DNA from: Spraguea lophii
Lineage: Eukaryota > Microsporidia > Spragueidae
Assembly (NCBI GenBank): GCA_001887945.1
Contig: LDOQ01000228.1
Coordinates: forward strand, 1 to 37,220
Direction: 5' to 3'
DNA length: 37,220 nucleotides
The notes under the pieces are model-generated. The model ran no database searches, had not been told where the DNA came from, and saw only the letters and a list, made by a program, of their open reading frames with translations. Position numbers and translations under genes: made by a program. Positions 1-9,978 of the stretch are shown here, in pieces. Each line of letters starts with the position of its first letter. Within the stretch, counting starts at the first letter, position 1.

Positions 1-59
1 TACGTATATTAGATGTTGAATATTCATTAAGAACATTGCTTATTTTATCCCGTATTTTA

Positions 60-801
60 GTATGAAATCTTTTAAAACATATTCTTTAAAATCTTCCTTC
101 TATTTGCATTTGATCTTTTATTCGATACAAAATCTTAAGACGACCAAAGATATTTTCCATAGGGTTTAATTCTTGAATGTAAATAGGTAAAAATGAGCAT
201 CTTATGTTTTTCCTGTCAAATAAAATAATATTTCGTTGGTTTTATGAAATCTAAAATTATTTAATATTAAGATTATATTTTCAATGAATATAATCTTATC
301 ATGCTCTTCATTAATGAATATTTTAAAGCGTTCCAAATTGTATTCCCCTTTAAAACTTATTATGTACTATATCAATTGTGGAAAAACAGTAGATATTGAA
401 ATATTTTGACTTTTATTCGAGATGCAATATAAATAACGACTAATATATTTATAGAGTTATACCCATATGAATTGCTTATGTGGAACGTAAACTCGGAATC
501 GTTTAAAAACAAGATTTTTTTGCCCTATGTCTCAATAAACGTAGAACAATAGTTATAACCTGTCTTTTATGATCATCTGAAAGAATTATAGATGATTTCC
601 TTTTCAATCTTTTCAAATAATGTCACAGTCCTTAGCAGTTCTATGTATAATGAACTGTGATGCATAGCCAACCTTTATTATGTATTCTTCCCATGCACCA
701 ATTCGAGATAAATAATTATTCTTGGCGAATATATCAAGGATAAAAGCAATTTTACTCTTTCTATTCTTTAATTTCCTACTTTTTACAATTGGAATCCTCA
801 A
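60..801 (-). pseudogene. decayed IS630/Tc1-mariner-type transposase (copy 1)
   Basis: Reading the minus strand in shifting frames gives the ordered landmarks of an IS630/Tc1-mariner DDE transposase. An N-terminal region contains LSDDHKRQVI (about 545-590). A degenerate first catalytic block reads NDSEFTFHISNSYGY (about 460-505). The second block is ILNNFRFHKTNEI (about 230-275), where the usual Asp has become Asn. The C-terminal block ELNPMENIFGRLK (about 132-171) matches the family's NP-x-E signature. Several frameshifts and stops separate the blocks, so no active enzyme is made. The longest open piece, 613-801, holds the N-terminal part. The element may continue past base 1. No terminal repeats were found. 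The family call rests on the order of blocks and is fairly secure; the exact limits are approximate. Confidence 0.65.
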
Positions 802-949
802 AAGTTACAGGGGATTCTCATTAAGAAACATTTAAATTTTATAAATAAAAATTTGAGCAAAGTTGGTTATTTCTATAAGCGATGCGGGATTTCCATTCGT
901 TCCTATGCTTTTTATTTGGCCAGAAAGGTCTTCTGTTACAATAATATAT

Positions 950-3690
950 ACCTTCCCTTATGCGCCTGTTAGGATGAAAATATAATATTTAAAATAAAAA
1001 AACATTTTATGATTTTTTAAAAATCTGTGTATATCAAAAAAATTTAAATATACTTAAAATAAATTTTTTTATTTAAAAAATACTTTTTTTTTCTAAATTA
1101 CCATATAATATTTATAACTAATTAATTATATTATAATCAACTTCAGTTCATGTTTAATCTCATTTATTAGGGTTTTATTGAACCATTTATATATTGTTAA
1201 GGATGTTTTAATAATTGAAAATATAAAACCGTCTTTAATACATATTGAATTTTATTACATATTTTAATTTTGTAAGCCAAGATCAAACCATCTAATATGT
1301 TATTATTTTTTTAATTTCATGAATTTTCTACATTTCTTATATTTTCATTTTTTATATAATATATCTATTTTAAATAATAATCAAAGTCATATTTGATGTT
1401 TTAAATAATCAGCAATCCCATTTTGGGAATATGTAGACTTTTAGTGTAATTTTTTCAAAAGCGGGTTTTTAAAATGATATTTGCAATATTTCCAATTCTT
1501 CTATTCGATTTCAATCTCGCAAAACTTTTTTGGAGATGATCTGTTAACTTAATTTTTTTTGGTTGATATGACATGATGTATTATTATAGAACTTATATGA
1601 AATATCATACTAATCATGATCTATCATTTTTTTAGTTCATACCGATATAAAAGGACACGTGGAAAATTATTTTTACATGTACATCATGAAATGTGACAAC
1701 AAATTGAATGAGTTATAATGCATATTGCATTTGTTATAATATAATTTATACATACCTACTGATCTTATTGATTTTCCAATAACCAATATGTTAATGTATT
1801 ATATTGATTGGTAATATGATTTAATCTTTATTTATTATGTTATTGCTTTATCTTCATTTATTATGTTATTTAATAGTTGGATAAATTTTTTAATCAAGCA
1901 TGAATATGTAAAATTCATATTCGCGTTTGTAAAACTCGTCTTGAAATATTTTATGAAAATTGGATTTTATATGCATCGGTATTATTTGTGTTACTTCAAA
2001 GTTGAGAATTATTTTATTTTAAAATAGAAATGATATACCACAAAATTAATGAATGGGGATTATCAATACTTTTAGTTTAAATGGTTTATTTGAAATTACT
2101 GAGATTCTTAGTGGTAGTTACACCTATTTGTTAATTATTATTTGTATTTTATTTCAAAAGTTTATATTTTATTTTGGATTCCATTTTGATATTATTATAT
2201 TTTATTAGACCAGATAATATATAATTATTATCTGCTATAATGCTATTGGGGATAAAATCTCAAAATTGTTTGTACGAGATATTAATATAATATAATTTGA
2301 ATTAACATTTTTATTCATTGCGTTAATGTTGTTTTTATTCTATTATTTCTGAAGAACGATATTCATTATTATTATGAATTTTACTTCTATTAAAAGATCA
2401 GTGATTTTTCTCTTGTTTATAATTTGAATTGTTATTTATTTTATTTTGATTATACGTTTTAATTCTTTTTAATTATTAAAATTCTAATTGTATTAGATGA
2501 ATATTTTTTTATCAAATTTTTTAATCTATAAACTTCGATTGTTTTTTTCTGGTTTGGTGGTTTTCCTATTTATATAATCATGTTTTTGATTTCATTTGAT
2601 GTTTAAATCTATATCTGTGAGATATTCCAAAGAATAACCTAAAAAAATATTCATCTTTTAAATTATAATATAATCTCTAAAATAGTTTTTGAAAAAGGAG
2701 TTCAAATAAAAAATACGGAAAGAACATTAATTAAGGCATGTAGAAAAGGAATGAGTTATCCCGATAAATCTCATGGGTAACAAAAAATATTTAATCATTA
2801 TTAAATTATATTTATCATGTAAATTAGTTATAAAAAATTTTTTAATAATTGGTTTATACCTTCATAATTTATTTTTTTCAGCTAATTCTAAGATATTTAT
2901 TTGAATTTTTATCATTATCATTATCATAACGGTTTTATATAATATTAAACAGTTGTTGTCGCTTTATTTTATAAATTTCTTTTCCTAATGTGATATATTT
3001 CAAGTTCATCATTTTAATCCTTTTTATTTATATTAAAATCATATTAAATTTATCTCTTTACTCACATCTCTAATAAATCTTCAAAAAATATTTTAAATTG
3101 TTTATTCTATATTAATTTTATTAAATTGCTTTATCCAGGCCATAATATTCGTGCTGTATATGCCATCAATATCGTTTATTAAATTACAAATTTATATTCT
3201 ATAATCAATATTTCGGACTTCATTTATATGTTTGGATTTGAATTATTCACTTTATTTTATTTTGTTTATTTTTTATCTAATTTAATATCAAAATATGCGT
3301 ATTTGATAAAACAAAAGAACTTCTATTTATTAAATATTATACATGAAATTTAAAATGATTGTTTTATTATTATATTTAATGTTAAATTACTTAATTCTAA
3401 TTATTTTTATCATCCTTAAATAATGACTATGAAACTCTAATGATTTGGAAAACGTGATTTAAATCTTAATTACCTTTATAATAATAAATATCATATAATC
3501 ATAATAATCGCCTGTTACAATATTCCAGAGAAAACAATCGTTTATGTCAACATCGAAGTTAATTCTGAAATCAAATGGGTTTTTAAAAATTGCAAACGGA
3601 TTTAAAAATAAACAAACGGATAGTTATTAATAAAATAATTAAGTTAAATATATCATTAAATATTCTATTCGTCTCATCCCATATATTGTT
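950..3690. other. AT-rich gene-free stretch
   Basis: No supportable gene. The sequence is almost uniformly A/T with many short stops in all frames. One short minus-strand reading near 1440-1560 (KLTDHLQKSFARLKSNRR) looks mildly coding-like but could not be assigned. Further transposon debris too decayed to recognise is possible. Confidence 0.6.
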
Positions 3691-4690
3691 ATAAAAATTT
3701 CAAAACCCCCATCTTGGAGTTATATTAAATTCGATAATTGCAACAGTGATATAATTTTTATAACATCTTTTATTTGTGGTTTCCTGTTTATCACCTCATT
3801 TTTTAAAATAATGGTTATATTTTTTATTATATCCGATTTGGAAGAGTATAATGGTAAAATATATATTATATACTTTTTTCTAAAAACGCTTTTATTGTTT
3901 GTGTAAAATAAAACCTAGTATTATCCACGATAAAAATTAGATCATTTATAAAGATATTCTTTTCAATTGATTCTTACAAAAAACGATTAAAAACATATCC
4001 ATATTATAAGCATTATCAATGGTTTTATATTTTAATATACTAAAATGGGAGGATATCGCACATAAAGATATGTCTGCCACGCACCGATATGTTATAAACA
4101 GGGATGCCTGAATTCGGATTTTTTTGTTTTACACCAAAGGCAAAGAAAACCTTCACCTATCTACTACCAGGATCTTGCGACTATTACACACCACGATAAT
4201 AAGGCTCAGGATGCCGAGGCCTTGCATCTTCTAAAAACTCCCCTCTGAGGTTACCACTAACTTTGAATGACCATGTCTCTGGGGCCTCGGTTCCAAGATC
4301 TGTATTCGTAAGGCTATATCCATGTGTATGTCTTAAATGGAAGTTAAATCCATGTCCATCAAAATAAAGTAATGCCTCGTTAATCGCCCAACAAAACAAA
4401 ATAATATCTTATTACAGACTGTTTATGATCATCTGATAAGACCGTTGAAAATCTGTTGATTTTTCATCAATCCATTTATTTTAACAAATATGTCTATTGT
4501 TGATAAGGATACCGAGCCATCAAGTTTGAAAACAGCTTCCCGGTAATAACCCATAGTAATGTGTTGGTTGTGGCAAAATCTCTTTGATCACGTTCCAGTT
4601 TGCAATGATGTTCTTTTTCTTCTTCCCTTATCTTAACATAATCATCAAAACAAGGCAATTGATTGTTTTTAAATATCTTATTGGCTTTTA
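3690..4690 (-). pseudogene. decayed IS630/Tc1-mariner-type transposase (copy 2)
   Basis: A second minus-strand transposase relic, distinct from copy 1. It begins near 4690 with a hydrophilic N-terminal stretch. It contains LSDDHKQSVI (about 4415-4445), which copy 1 also has. The first catalytic block is YFDGHGFNFHLRHTHGYS (about 4318-4375), corresponding to the family's D-E-x-G-F motif with the Glu lost. The block IFIVDNTRFYFTQTIKAFLE (about 3880-3940) keeps the second Asp. The NP-x-E block is no longer recognisable. The longest open piece is 4184-4399. A visibly GC-richer segment at about 4130-4300 separates the blocks and may be a later insertion. Non-functional because of multiple stops and frameshifts. 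Confidence 0.6.
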
Positions 4691-4699
4691 TACCGTATT

Positions 4700-5487
4700 A
4701 CATCGGAAATGATGATTTTAGTTAAATATGATGTTCTTTTTCTTTTTGACTTGTTTATTTGATCATATATTTCCTTCATGAGTTACAATATACTTTAGGT
4801 TCGATCATAAGAGATAAATAACTAATATATATAAAAATTTTATTAATAACTATCTATTGTTTATTTTTAAACTTGTTTATAATTAAAATTTCATACTTTA
4901 TTTTTTGAAAAACTATGTAAAAGAGTTAAAAGGTAGATTAATACGTAAGAAAAACAATACTACTTTTTAATGAAAAAATTTTCTAAAATAAGAATTATGA
5001 TAATTTATTGATTTTTTTGAAAAAAACTTCTATAATTTAAATATAACTCTTATTAAACAATTGTTATATTTATAAAACAAATAGTAAAAATTATATTTTT
5101 TTTGTAAATATCAAAAAGTTACTTCTTTTCCCCTCCATTTTAATATAAATATTAAACAGAGTTTTAATCCCATGTGTTTGGGACGAGTGGCCGTCTAATA
5201 AATTCTTTAAAAATCTTACAATTTTTAAAAACTCTTTGACTAAAATGAAGTTACCACGACACCCATTAATATCAGACTTTCAAAATCATGAAAAATAAAC
5301 ATTGTTATTGAATAAAAAAGTTTTTTAAAAATTGGCATTTTGAGTTTTAAGGCCTTTGGAAAAATAGCACTTGTGGATGAAACGACTATGACAATAAGAC
5401 ACAATTAATTATGAATGTAATAATGGTTTTATATTTGTTAATTAGTATAAATATAGGTATAATGAGAAATAAAGTTAGATATACTTA
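4700..5487. other. AT-rich gene-free stretch
   Basis: No gene or RNA recognised. The segment is A/T-rich with stops in all frames, lying between the IS630 relic and the Merlin element. Confidence 0.6.
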
Positions 5488-5496
5488 GAGATATAA
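5488..5496. repeat. target-site duplication, left, of Merlin element
   Basis: The 9 bases GAGATATAA abut the outer end of the left inverted repeat and recur exactly at 6390-6398. Merlin and IS1595 elements characteristically duplicate 8-9 bp on insertion. Confidence 0.85.
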
Positions 5497-5563
5497 GGCT
5501 GTGAGATACCTATACTATACCCTTTTGAAAGAAATTAAAAATTTTTTTTACCCTTGTGATGAC
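5497..5563. repeat. left terminal inverted repeat of Merlin element
   Basis: About 67 bases that match the reverse complement of 6324-6389 with only scattered differences, including a shared run TACCCTTTTGAAAGAAATTA. The outermost dozen bases are the most diverged. Confidence 0.88.
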
Positions 5564-5677
5564 GATAAAAAAAACAGTAAGAAAAGTAATAAATTAGTAA
5601 TTTCATTAAACATAATACACTTCTTTACCTTCATTTCTTAAAAAAAACAACCAACGATAGATATTATTTAATTTTAC

Positions 5678-6300
5678 ATTATGTTTCTTCTATATTATTT
5701 GTGTGTACTCCTGAAATTGTATTAATGAACGATATAGAATGGTTTGTAATTGAATGAGAATAGTTTTTATGAACATCACCATAGCTTCATCAACAATTCG
5801 TGTAACTACTGCTATTTTTTTAATATATTTTTCATAGAACTTATTTATTCCACTTTAATCCTTTTAATAACAAGTTATCACGCTATTTTTTTATCTGTTC
5901 TCTTTATAGCTCCCAAAATCCAAGTTCCATCAATGCTACAACCTCTATTGTATTATATGTTACCGAATTTGGATTCTTTAATTTCTACGTTGACATCTTT
6001 CCCATCTAATTTAATATTTTTATTGTATTTTAATACAATTTTTTTATTGTTTTTGTTTTTACGTTATATAATAATATAATACACTTGCTACTTACTAAAA
6101 TGTTATGTATTATTGAAATAACTTTGTGACAAGCTAGTTTTGAATTAAAAAAAAGTTTTTAATAATAAAAATTTTGGTTTTTATACATTTTATTATAATT
6201 TTAATATTTTTTACAATGCTCCTCCCGCTAAAACAGTGCATACACACTATTATAATTGTTTTTCTTTCTTTTTCTTCTATGAATATGGTCTTAAAACACT
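5678..6300 (-). pseudogene. Merlin/IS1595-type transposase relic inside the TIR element
   Basis: Minus-strand translation gives the order of an ISXO2-like (IS1595/Merlin) DDE transposase. VEIKESKFGN followed by YNRG (about 5940-5989) is the first catalytic block, normally VEIDES, with the Asp replaced by Lys. Next comes IDGTWILGAIKRTDKKI (about 5884-5934). Near the end SGVHTNNIEET (about 5680-5714) is the family's last catalytic block. The central Asp block is missing or scrambled and there are internal stops. The N-terminal zinc-ribbon part is not clear. Inactive. Confidence 0.7.
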
Positions 6301-6323
6301 CGAATGCTATTCCTTTTTTGTTT

Positions 6324-6389
6324 GTTATCACAAGGGTAAAAAAAAATTTAATTTCTTTCAAAAGGGTATATTGTAGGTATCTGAGCTCT
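6324..6389. repeat. right terminal inverted repeat of Merlin element
   Basis: Reverse-complement partner of 5497-5563. The outer end carries an AGATAC core also seen in the inverted-repeat relic at 22714-22726. Confidence 0.88.
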
Positions 6390-6398
6390 GAGATATAA
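6390..6398. repeat. target-site duplication, right, of Merlin element
   Basis: GAGATATAA, an exact copy of 5488-5496, immediately outside the right inverted repeat. Confidence 0.85.
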
Positions 6399-6609
6399 AT
6401 ATAGAAATAAATCAGGTCCAATTAAAAATTTCATTATCCGAATAAATTAAAACATCTCTTACAATAATCATAAAAATAATATATGGAATTTGTACTTTTT
6501 CTTTATACAAGAATATAATAAACGAATATAAATTGGTTATTCATCAATTAAAATAGTTGTTAAACTTTTAGTTAAAGTCTTTGACAATAGATATAATAAG
6601 AGAATAGGA

Positions 6610-7000
6610 GATGATAAGATTTGGGTAGAAATCAATTAATCACGTATTTGCTAAAAGGAAGTACAACAAAGGTGAAGTTCTAAAAAATCCATGGCTTATA
6701 GATGGTATAGATAAAAAAGGTCAGGAACGTTTTTCGAGCTTTGTCTAATAAGAAATTCAACAGAACTTAACAAAATTATAAAAAAAACATGTAAACGAAA
6801 CTAGTAAAATAGTAACAGATGATTGGAAAGGCTATGATAATATCAATAAAAACAAATATGAACATTTTGTGGTAAATAAAAAAAATATTTCGTTTACCCG
6901 GAAAATAGTGATATCAACATATAAAAGATTGAATCAACATGGTTTTAGTTTGAAAAATACTTACAGAAACAACATTTAAATCAGAAAAGGCGATACATAA
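6610..7000 (+). pseudogene. Merlin/IS1595-type transposase relic (plus strand)
   Basis: A plus-strand reading with a few frameshifts shows an ISXO2-like transposase catalytic domain. FAKRKYNKGEVLKNPWLIDG (about 6646-6705) is the block after the first acidic motif. ELNKIIKK is followed after a frameshift by VTDDWKGYDNINKNKYEHF (about 6812-6867), holding the central Asp. QKIESTW (about 6922-6942) carries the final Glu. The sequence differs from the Merlin copy at 5497-6389, so it is a different subfamily. No inverted ends were identified. Inactive because of stops and frameshifts. Confidence 0.65.
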
Positions 7001-7139
7001 CATATTAAAATATTTTTTTTTCTAAGACGGAAAAATTTTAATTTTCATGAAACAATAACAGATTTAGTGATAAAATAATAAAATTCTGAACGTATTTCTG
7101 TACTTTTTTTTTCGAATTTATCTTATTTTTTCACATACC

Positions 7140-7620
7140 GTAAAACCCCAAAAACGTGCTTTTTTTATTATTGTTTTCATTATTACCAATACTTCTTTTA
7201 TTTTCAACATGGAAGAATATTTTTTGGTTGTTCTCTTTATATTACCGATCCCACAAAATTCGTTGCATTCCTTCTTATATCGTATTTGTTTTTCGTGATT
7301 ACTATTTTATTTATTTCGATAAAACGCCTTTATCTTTACATATCCTTTTCATTTTTAATATTTCCATCTAATCTTCTAAAAATATATATTCAACATTTTT
7401 ATTTTCTTCTATTCTTTTATATGTTATTTTTTTGATATAATGTATTACACTTATTTTTATTGCACCTCCACATAAATATAGATATGCTGTCATAGTCTCT
7501 AAATTCACCATTATTTACAGTTTTTACATGCCCCATCTCCAATAAAAAAATTCCTAATTACATTCGATAATTTAATAATTCCTGTAATGCTGTAACTTTC
7601 ATTTTTTCCAATCGAGTTGT
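7140..7620 (-). pseudogene. Merlin/IS1595-type transposase relic (minus strand)
   Basis: The minus strand reads ACKNCK, then NNGEFRDYDSISIFMWRCNK and KCNTLYQK (about 7420-7545). That is the spacing of the zinc-ribbon (C-x2-C ... C-x4-C) at the start of Merlin transposases. Further on, NIKRTTKKYSSMLKIKEV (about 7185-7245) fits the segment after the first catalytic block. The rest is lost to deletion and stops. The plus-strand hydrophobic frame 7156-7371 is a shadow of this relic. Confidence 0.5.
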
Positions 7621-7879
7621 TTTTTTGCTGGTATATTTAAACGAACATTTTCCCAAAATATACCCCGAAAATTTTATTAGTATTTCAATCGGCTTTTGCA
7701 AAATCTATCTTTATTAAGTTTATTTGATAAAATAATTATTGGAATAGGAATAAAAAAAATATATTCAGTAGTTGAAAAAGATACTTTAAAAATCCTATCC
7801 TAAATACATCATCTTTTATTACAATTTTAAGAGAAAAGGCATGTATAATTCTAATAATTCTAACCTTTTATAATATAGG

Positions 7880-8530
7880 AATTTGTTAAATACCTACGTC
7901 ACAATACATTTAAAATTTATTCTTTTTTTAGATTTCCATATATCTATGAATAAAAATTTTGGAACAATTTACAAATTTTTCGAAAAAACAAATTAAACAA
8001 ATAATCAAAGAAACAAGCTCGAATAATAAGAAAACGATTAAGAAAGTAAGATGTATATATCAGCAAAGTTCATTAATCTCATCTCAAAATGAAATTGGTG
8101 GTAAGCATAAACACTTGAAATAAATGAATATCTTCTAGTTAAAACGAAATCTAATAAAGATAGAATATTAAAATAAATTTAGGTTATAGGTACATATGTA
8201 GGAAAATAATGAGATATTCTTTGCAACAACAACAAAAAGATGTTCCGAAAAACATTTGGAAATCATATTTATAAATCTAAAATCAAAAATAAAATAATTA
8301 CGTATTATTAGAAGGAATAAGGGGTTTTAAAAGATTTCACCACATAAATATTTAATTGTTAATCATAAAAATTTTTTATTGATCTATAAACAACCCTAAA
8401 TAAACATCCAAAAAATGAAAACACAATGAAAAATACCCAAAAGACCATCTAAATCAACTGAGATCATTAATATAAAAACATCAGAATTTTTATACTTTCA
8501 CAAAATAAAAGAAGGGTTTTCGCGTTTTTA
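7880..8530 (+). pseudogene. Merlin/IS1595-type transposase relic (plus strand, second)
   Basis: Plus-strand pieces in two frames read IGGKHKHLEINEYLLVKTKS then NKDRIL (about 8095-8172). This resembles the family's first catalytic block, normally with VEIDES. Then come EGIRGFKRFHH (about 8312-8345), in the place of the central Asp block, and KYLIVNHKNFL (about 8345-8378), which matches the family's conserved VNHS-x-NF segment. The final Glu block is not clear. It is broken by many stops. Confidence 0.5.
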
Positions 8531-9292
8531 TTTTTATTTGCTTAAATTAAAATTGTTTTTATTTTTTTATCTTTTCTAATAATATTTTTTTGTTCCTACC
8601 ATCCCAGCAACTTTTTGCCAAATTGAAATTTTCATAAATGTGTTCAAAGGTTTTTTCTCCTATGTTTATTATCATTTTTCCAATTATGATTTCGCACTTA
8701 CTATAATAATTTTCTATTATGCTTAAAAAAAGATAATATGATGGAAGATACAAAATTTAAAAATTAAGTTCTGGAATTAAATCAACAACACCATTATAAT
8801 GATGTATCTTAGTATTACCACGAATATATATGAGTTAATAATCCCTCTAATAATATATTATGTAAATCTCTTAAAACCTTTAAAAGCAATATTTTTCATA
8901 TGATTAATATTATTTTTATAATGTATGACCTTATTATTATTTGCAACGGTTATAAAGCTATAATTTTGCTCGTACAACTCAAACTTCCGTGTATACAAAT
9001 TTGTCGATAATTGTTTTTCCACGTTTGACTCTAATCGCAGGGAATACTCCGCCCCTTTATATATCTGAATAATTCAGAAGAATCATCATAGTATAAATGT
9101 GTATATTTTCTTTCATATCCTTTATAATTTTCAATTATTTACTGTATGTTTCTATTTATCGGAAGAGTGATTAATACTTTTAATAAAAAATGCGAGTTTT
9201 TAAAATTCCTAAAAATAGTAAATATAGAAACAAATCTTAAAAACCTTTCGTTCTCATTTTCTGTTATCCTAATTGTAATTATCAGATTATCA

Positions 9293-9306
9293 TCAACAAA
9301 ATCAGT
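9293..9306. repeat. target-site duplication, left, of SINE
   Basis: TCAACAAAATCAGT directly precedes the T-rich (poly-A on the minus strand) end of the SINE and recurs exactly at 9814-9827. Confidence 0.9.
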
Positions 9307-9813
9307 TTTTTTTTTTTATTTTTTTACGAATGAAACTTTTATTTATCAAAGCTTCCTGGCCGGTTGCGGCCTACCATGGTCTGTGACCTTCGGTTCCTCG
9401 AGCGAAATTAAACTTGTACTAACTGGTTTCGCTACAGATATGCATTAATCTCATCTTACCTTATGCTCCAGAGTGTTAGGATTTTGCGTCTGGTGCGCGT
9501 CGCCGCCCCCACTTCCAGCTCTTAAGGAATTCCCAGCCTCTTTCGTTGCATAGTATTGGCCGAGTCACAAATCAATACAGGGATTGCAACTACATCAGCT
9601 GAACACTACTTTAATCTAGTAGCGGGGCCGTCATACAAGGCACAGCTATGCTGCGCTATCGAAACCTCACCCACTCAACAACCTTTTTCTTCTCTTCTGC
9701 GTTTATTATTATTATTTTTTTTTTGTTTTGAAAATTTTTTCTGGATGAGGGATTCGAACCCGCCAGGCTTGGGGTTTGGTTACCACCCCACGACCACTGG
9801 GCCAGGCGGGACT
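9307..9813 (-). mobile_element. tRNA-derived SINE (copy 1, young)
   Basis: A 507-bp retroposon in minus orientation. Its head (9740-9813) is tRNA-like, with an A box TGGCCCAGTGGT at 9793-9804 and a B box GGTTCGAATCC at 9750-9760. Their 32-base separation is typical of internal RNA polymerase III promoters. The body runs to an A-rich tail (T run on the plus strand, 9306-9330). Perfect 14-bp duplications flank it. The anticodon arm does not form properly, so it is not a functional tRNA. It is visibly GC-richer than its surroundings, as expected for a recent arrival. Plus-strand frames at 9146-9448 and 9556-9885 are shadows. A diverged copy lies at 11682-12158. Propagation would need a LINE partner, not seen here. 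Confidence 0.88.
9750..9804 (-). promoter_or_regulatory. internal RNA polymerase III promoter (A and B boxes) of SINE copy 1
   Basis: A box at 9793-9804 (TGGCCCAGTGGT) and B box at 9750-9760 (GGTTCGAATCC) on the minus strand fit the tRNA-type consensus (TRGCNNAGYNGG and GGTTCGANTCC). Confidence 0.8.
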
Positions 9814-9827
9814 TCAACAAAATCAGT
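9814..9827. repeat. target-site duplication, right, of SINE
   Basis: TCAACAAAATCAGT, exact copy of 9293-9306, immediately upstream of the tRNA-like head on the minus strand. Confidence 0.9.
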
Positions 9828-9978
9828 CATAAATGATTTTTCAACATCATCAGGTTTAGACTTTTTATCCCTCCTCTGTTTTTAACCAATAAAACACATT
9901 TATTATAAAATTTTTAATAATTGATTGGGCAACAGGTTTAACCAATCTTAATTTCTCCTCTACATTATTATAAGACAT

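Larger units (their letters stand above)
5497..6389 (-). mobile_element. Merlin-type DNA transposon, internally decayed
   Basis: An 893-bp element bounded by two long inverted repeats, 5497-5563 and 6324-6389, which are nearly identical when one is reversed. Both arms share GATACC, TATACCCTTTTGAAAG and TTACCCTTGTGAT in order. It is flanked by a perfect 9-bp duplication GAGATATAA. Inside, on the minus strand, is a decayed transposase with IS1595/Merlin motifs (separate entry). The length is well under that of a full Merlin element (my recollection is roughly 1.4 kb), so an internal deletion is likely. Open frames within it on the plus strand are shadows. A related terminal repeat occurs at 22665-22726. 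Confidence 0.88.
8858..9978 (-). pseudogene. unknown protein gene interrupted by a SINE
   Basis: On the minus strand an ATG at 9978 opens a frame beginning MSYNNVEEKLRLVKPVAQS. After a one-base shift near 9880 the frame reaches DDVEKSFMTDFV at the SINE edge. On the far side of the SINE the same frame resumes with TDFVDDNLIITIRITENENE, because the 14-bp duplication repeats TDFV. It continues through one stop near 9147 and another one-base shift at the G run near 9050, then reads GAEYSLRLESNVEKQ and ends at the stop 8858-8860. Removing the SINE and one duplicate leaves about 600 coding bases (about 200 aa). No CCC/GGG signal precedes the ATG. I do not recognise the family. Stops and shifts suggest the gene was already decaying or has decayed since insertion. 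Confidence 0.5.

Noticed and set aside
5750..6079. Plus-strand protein of 109 aa
   Set aside because: Lies antisense to the Merlin transposase relic inside the inverted repeats; hydrophobic composition is a product of AT-rich shadow reading.
8559..8753. Minus-strand protein of 64 aa
   Set aside because: No ATG start, no initiation signal and no recognised domain; too short to call, although part of its composition is coding-like.
9740..9813. tRNA gene on the minus strand
   Set aside because: A and B boxes are good, but the anticodon arm does not fold, the acceptor ends do not pair and it continues into a long body with an A-rich tail and target duplications, so it is a SINE head.
9556..9885. 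Plus-strand protein of 109 aa
   Set aside because: Reads through the SINE on its opposite strand and across the duplication; no start signal or domain.
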